This document shows, piece after piece, positions 60,595 through 64,000 of a stretch of 64,000 bases of DNA. Position 1 is the stretch's first letter. Every line of letters starts with the position of its first letter. The DNA is taken from assembly GCA_036872755.1 (NCBI GenBank), contig JAVHNS010000005.1, forward strand, positions 2,294,001-2,358,000, written 5' to 3'. The notes under the pieces were generated by a model. The model was not told where the DNA came from, did no database searches, and worked only from the letters and a program-made list of their open reading frames with translations. This DNA is from Orbilia blumenaviensis. Taxonomy: Eukaryota > Ascomycota > Orbiliomycetes > Orbiliales > Orbiliaceae. A program made the position numbers and the translations under genes.

Positions 60595-62407
60595 TCAAAA
60601 AAACCGCAGCTCAACCCCCCAACTCTCCCACCTCCCCTCCTTCACATAACAAAAAGGCTGATACGTCTCCCTCGTAGCTCTAATCCCCAAACTCCTAACC
60701 TCAACAGCACACCTGCTCGTAACCTCCCAGCCCAACTCCTCCTCAATCACAGATTTTTCATCTCCCGTGACCGCTATCTTTAGAAGTTTTAGAGATGGCG
60801 GTGGTGCTTGCGATGATTCTGATGAAAGGATGATGGAGGATTTTAGGTACTGCCAGGGGGAGGTGTGGTACCATGGTTGGAAGGGGATTGTGGCGGGGGT
60901 GGAGGCGGGTGGGTTTGTGAGGAGTTCTTGGAGGTTTATTATGGTGAGGGTTTGGAGGGCGGTGAAGCGTTTGGTGAAGAGTGAGAACTGGTTATAACGA
61001 TTATACAACATTCAAACCTTCGGTTAGTATATTACCATATGTTTATTATATTAAAATTGAAGTAGGGGTATATATATACGAACCCCGATTTTGTCAAAAT
61101 GCCTAAAATCCACCATAGCCCCAACCTTCCCCACCCTCCCCAGATCCACCTTCACAAACCTCTCAAAGGCACAAATAACCGCGGGAGCGGCTGATATATC
61201 CAACCTCCTCAAACTCGGGAACTCCAGAAATAAGCGTCGTTCGCTATCGATCTGTGCTCTATGCGTTTCGTAATATTCCTCCAGTCCCTTATGCGGGATA
61301 TTAAAATATAGGTATTTTGTCTGTTTTGTGGCCGGTTTGAGGATCAGGCTTATGACCTCTAGGAGTTGGTAGCGTTTTAGCTTGTGAGGGGCGGTGTTTA
61401 CGCCTTCTTCGGTCAGTGTGAGTTTTAGTTCTTCCAGTTGGGCGTAGGTTACTGCTTTTTCTCTTTCTTCTTCTTCCTTTTCTTCCTTATTACGTTCTTC
61501 CTTATTATGATCGTCATCATAATCCCCACTACTATCATTATTACTATTATTATTACTACTGATGCTATTCTTAATATCAGCGGTAGGCTTTAAAACATTC
61601 CTCCCGCACTGCTCCATCTTGATAACCCTGTTCAGGCGATCATACACCTCCCCAGGTCCAAAAACTCCGTATTTAACACTAACCGACAGGGCCAGCTTCT
61701 GCAGACTCAGACAGTTTGTGAGTAAGTACTGTAAACTGGCGACGAGGTCGTGGACGGAGTTGTCGAATTTACCGTCGAATTCGAGAGAGGTCAGGAGGGT
61801 GAAGGACGGGGTGAGGTCGAAGAGGGCGGAGGGGAGGGAGGGCGCCCATTGGAAGAGGCGGATGAGGTGGGTGGAGGCGGGGAGGAGGGTGCGGTCTGAT
61901 ATTAGTGAGAGTTTTCTATGTGATTGTATTCATTTTTTTTTTTTTCGTTCGTATGAGCTTGCTGGAATTCAACTTTTTATGCATTATACGATTGTGGATA
62001 AGGGTAATTATGATATACCTGACAAACCCGCCATAATGCCTAAACAGCTCCAACTTGTCCCTCGAATAGATACACCCGGGCTCCTCCCCAAAGCTCGAAT
62101 ACTGGAAAACCATCTTACACTCACGGTATATGTAGGCCAACAGAACCTCATGAAACCTCCTACAGGTCTTTCCGATGTTACTCGGGTGGTAGAGCCTACT
62201 GATCGCATCGTTATTTGTCAATGCGAACGTGAAGATCTCGAGGAGGATCTCGGGCGGGAGTTTGAGGATTCCGTGGGTGTGGGGCTTCGAGGCGTGGAAG
62301 GGGCGGAAGGTTGGAGTTGGGGTTTTCACGGGGGAGGTGTGCGTGCCGTTGTAGGCGAAGTGGGTTGGTTTGGGTTTCGAGAAGAGGTTGAGCAGCGTCG
62401 ACATCAT
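60595..62407 (-). CDS. F-box protein, likely leucine-rich-repeat type
   Basis: Three exons: 62407-62019, 61915-61084 and 60987-60595, 537 residues; all phases agree. The F-box lies at about residues 47-95 (GILKLPPEILLEIFTFAL, then NIGKTCRRFHEVLLAYIYREC), the part that binds SKP1 in SCF ubiquitin ligases. After it come irregular leucine-rich strands (LLTSLEFDGKFDNSVHDLVAS, NCLSLQKLALSVSVKYG, FPSLRRLDISAAPAVICAFERF, FTALQTLTIINLQELL), which fit an LRR-like substrate receptor. A hypervariable acidic insert (NNNSNNDSSGDYDDD then KEEKEEEERE) splits the LRR part near residue 260 and is encoded by ATT/ATC and TTC repeats. The last intron has a TACTAAC branch site. The protein ends shortly after a conserved-looking WESWGVELRFF. 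Target proteins are unknown. Confidence 0.82.
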
Positions 62408-62450
62408 CTTTCTATCTCTCCCTCTCTTTCCTTCTTGTATATGGTTATAT

Positions 62451-62483
62451 CGATATGATATGATATGATATGATATGATATTG
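62451..62483. repeat. GATAT pentanucleotide repeat
   Basis: Six tandem GATAT units about 45 bp upstream of the F-box gene's start codon, in its promoter or leader; copy changes there could affect expression. Confidence 0.85.
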
Positions 62484-62847
62484 ATAGTCAGAGACTGGGT
62501 GTATTATATAAAACCCCTAAGAGGATGACGATGATTATGAACAAGAAGAAGAGGTCAGGCTGTCCATTTACCCAATATGCGATGCAATCTAGCTACAGAA
62601 AAAAAGAAACAAAGAAAGAAAAACAGCCAATTGAGTCAGCCTTACGCGGTGCGATAATATCTTTAATATGAATGAACGAATGGATGACGCAGACACTTAA
62701 AAGATGCGACGGGCATGCCATTCAGCCCGTGTTGACACGATTTGGGCTCACTACTTCGTAGACACAAGTGCAAATGTCCGAGCTAACCACGCTTGGTTAA
62801 GATTTGGCCTAGTTAGCGCCCCCCTCGCTAGCAGCCGCACATGCATT

Positions 62848-62875
62848 CACCACCACCACTACCACCACCACCACC
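62848..62875. repeat. CAC trinucleotide repeat
   Basis: About nine CAC/ACC units with one substitution. Confidence 0.8.
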
Positions 62876-63846
62876 CTGGAACTGTAGCCCTTTTTCAGGC
62901 ACAGGTGCAGGTATACATATATATATATACCTATCTAGTACGCTAACGTTCTATCGATCGGCCGGGATGAAAGGGGAAGAGAGAAAGCCAAAGGAGAGGT
63001 TACCTAGGTGCCTTACCTACCCACCTAGTTACTTTCAAAGGTCAAAATTGAACGAGAAATATATATACCTAGGAGGTATATACAGCATAGAAACAGCGAT
63101 ACAGCTACGACGCAACTACGACACTACGTATATAAAGCGCCTCTGTTTTGCCAAGAAGTTCCTGTAGTTTCAAAACTAGCAGACCTGCGATATATATATG
63201 ACAGACAAAAGGCACAAACACACGCTGAACTTAAGTACTTTCAAGTGAGGTCTTGGCACGACAGAAATCCGGCATAAATGCGTTAATTTAGCATATTTAT
63301 TACCTACCTACCCACCTACTCGCCAGCTTGCCCGCTAACTAGCTCTAAGCTGGTAGCTACCTGGTACCTAGCTAGGTGGTCTGGCAGCTAGCTAGCATCA
63401 TGATCATTGACACACAGGTTAATAGCCATGTCAGCAACCGGACAAGGAAGCAAGCTGACTAGCTGACTAACTAACCGACTAACTAACTAATTATATATAT
63501 CTGTCTCGGTTCGAGGTCAAACAAGGCCGGCTGCGGGTCCCCAAAATGCAACGAACGACACCATATATACCATACATATCACTCGTATATATATACAGCT
63601 ATGAAATAATATTCATCGATACCTACCTGGGTACCTGCGGAGTAAACCAGCTTCAGTTTCTATAATTGACGACCAAGGCTAGGCACTGGTTTATCTTACC
63701 GACACCTAATATAATGTCCCCAGTTCCAGACCCAGAAAAACTAGCATAAAAAAAAAGACAGACTCTACCAAACATGGCTAGAATCCAAACCTAGGCCTTT
63801 CCGGGCCGAGTAATTACAATACCTAGCAATCTACAAAGTAAGTAAA

Positions 63847-63903
63847 TACATACATACATACATACATACATACATACATACATACATACATACATACATA
63901 CAT
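63847..63903. repeat. CATA tetranucleotide repeat
   Basis: Fourteen perfect copies of the tetranucleotide, passing into CATG at the end. Long and perfect, so likely polymorphic. Confidence 0.95.
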
Positions 63904-64000
63904 GCATGCATCCAGTCCTCGATGCGACAGTCAGCAGGTGTATATACCGCGGCGACCTCGCCTTCATTACTGACTGCAGGTCACGAAAACGGAGCAGATC

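Larger units (their letters stand above)
62408..64000. other. Right-end gene-free region
   Basis: No gene seen up to the window edge. It holds the promoter side of the F-box gene and several simple repeats. A dense block of CTAGCTAG/GCTAGC-type near-palindromes and TAACTAACT runs occupies 63330-63500. Confidence 0.5.

Noticed and set aside
63843..63903. CATA array as a telomere- or CRISPR-like structure
   Set aside because: A plain tetranucleotide microsatellite without spacers, and not a TTAGGG-type telomeric unit.

Overview
The window reads as nuclear DNA of a filamentous ascomycete (Pezizomycotina). The genes have short GT-AG introns (about 45-120 bp, often with CTAAC/CTAAT-type branch sites). 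The families present are fungal: an ATG5 and mitoribosomal SOD-like pair, NACHT/STAND and Pfs-domain proteins, acuF-like C2H2 proteins, a hybrid histidine kinase and a fungal HSP30. The order may be Orbiliomycetes, but that is only an impression. No tRNA, rRNA, CRISPR array, intact transposon or viral gene was recognised.

Layout. 1-1097 (-) is the N-terminal part of a TauD/TfdA-like dioxygenase that runs off the left edge. 3224-4185 (+) is a small multi-exon gene of unknown function with one uncertain splice. 5148-6404 (+) is an F-box-like protein. 6658-10390 (-) is a five-exon NACHT STAND protein with an N-terminal DUF7708-like region and degenerate ankyrin-like repeats at the end. 11542-13581 (-) is a polytopic membrane protein with a signal peptide. 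14701-15911 (-) is ATG5, divergent from a mitoribosomal SOD-fold protein at 16314-17387 (+). 17874-21970 (-) is one spliced C2H2 gene of about 1305 residues with a 12-copy ten-residue repeat. 22583-25657 (+) is a DUF7580-like protein joined to a Pfs nucleoside-phosphorylase domain. 26238-28430 (+) is an unknown proline-rich protein. 29354-30226 (+) is HSP30, with a heat-shock element and a TATA box upstream.

After HSP30 the window changes character. An 11.6-kb stretch without recognisable genes, then a hybrid histidine kinase at 41857-44687 (-), then a 12-kb stretch rich in microsatellites without recognisable genes, then an unknown two-exon gene at 56746-57784 (+) and an F-box/LRR-type gene at 60595-62407 (-). 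The last 1.6 kb holds only simple repeats.

The left half concentrates families known from fungal non-self-recognition and programmed-death repertoires (NACHT STAND, Pfs, F-box, acuF-like C2H2) next to conserved housekeeping genes. The right half looks like one signalling gene in very large flanking regions. Several genes are only visible after splicing. I joined exons by hand using splice signals, reading phase and family resemblance, so exon edges are predictions.
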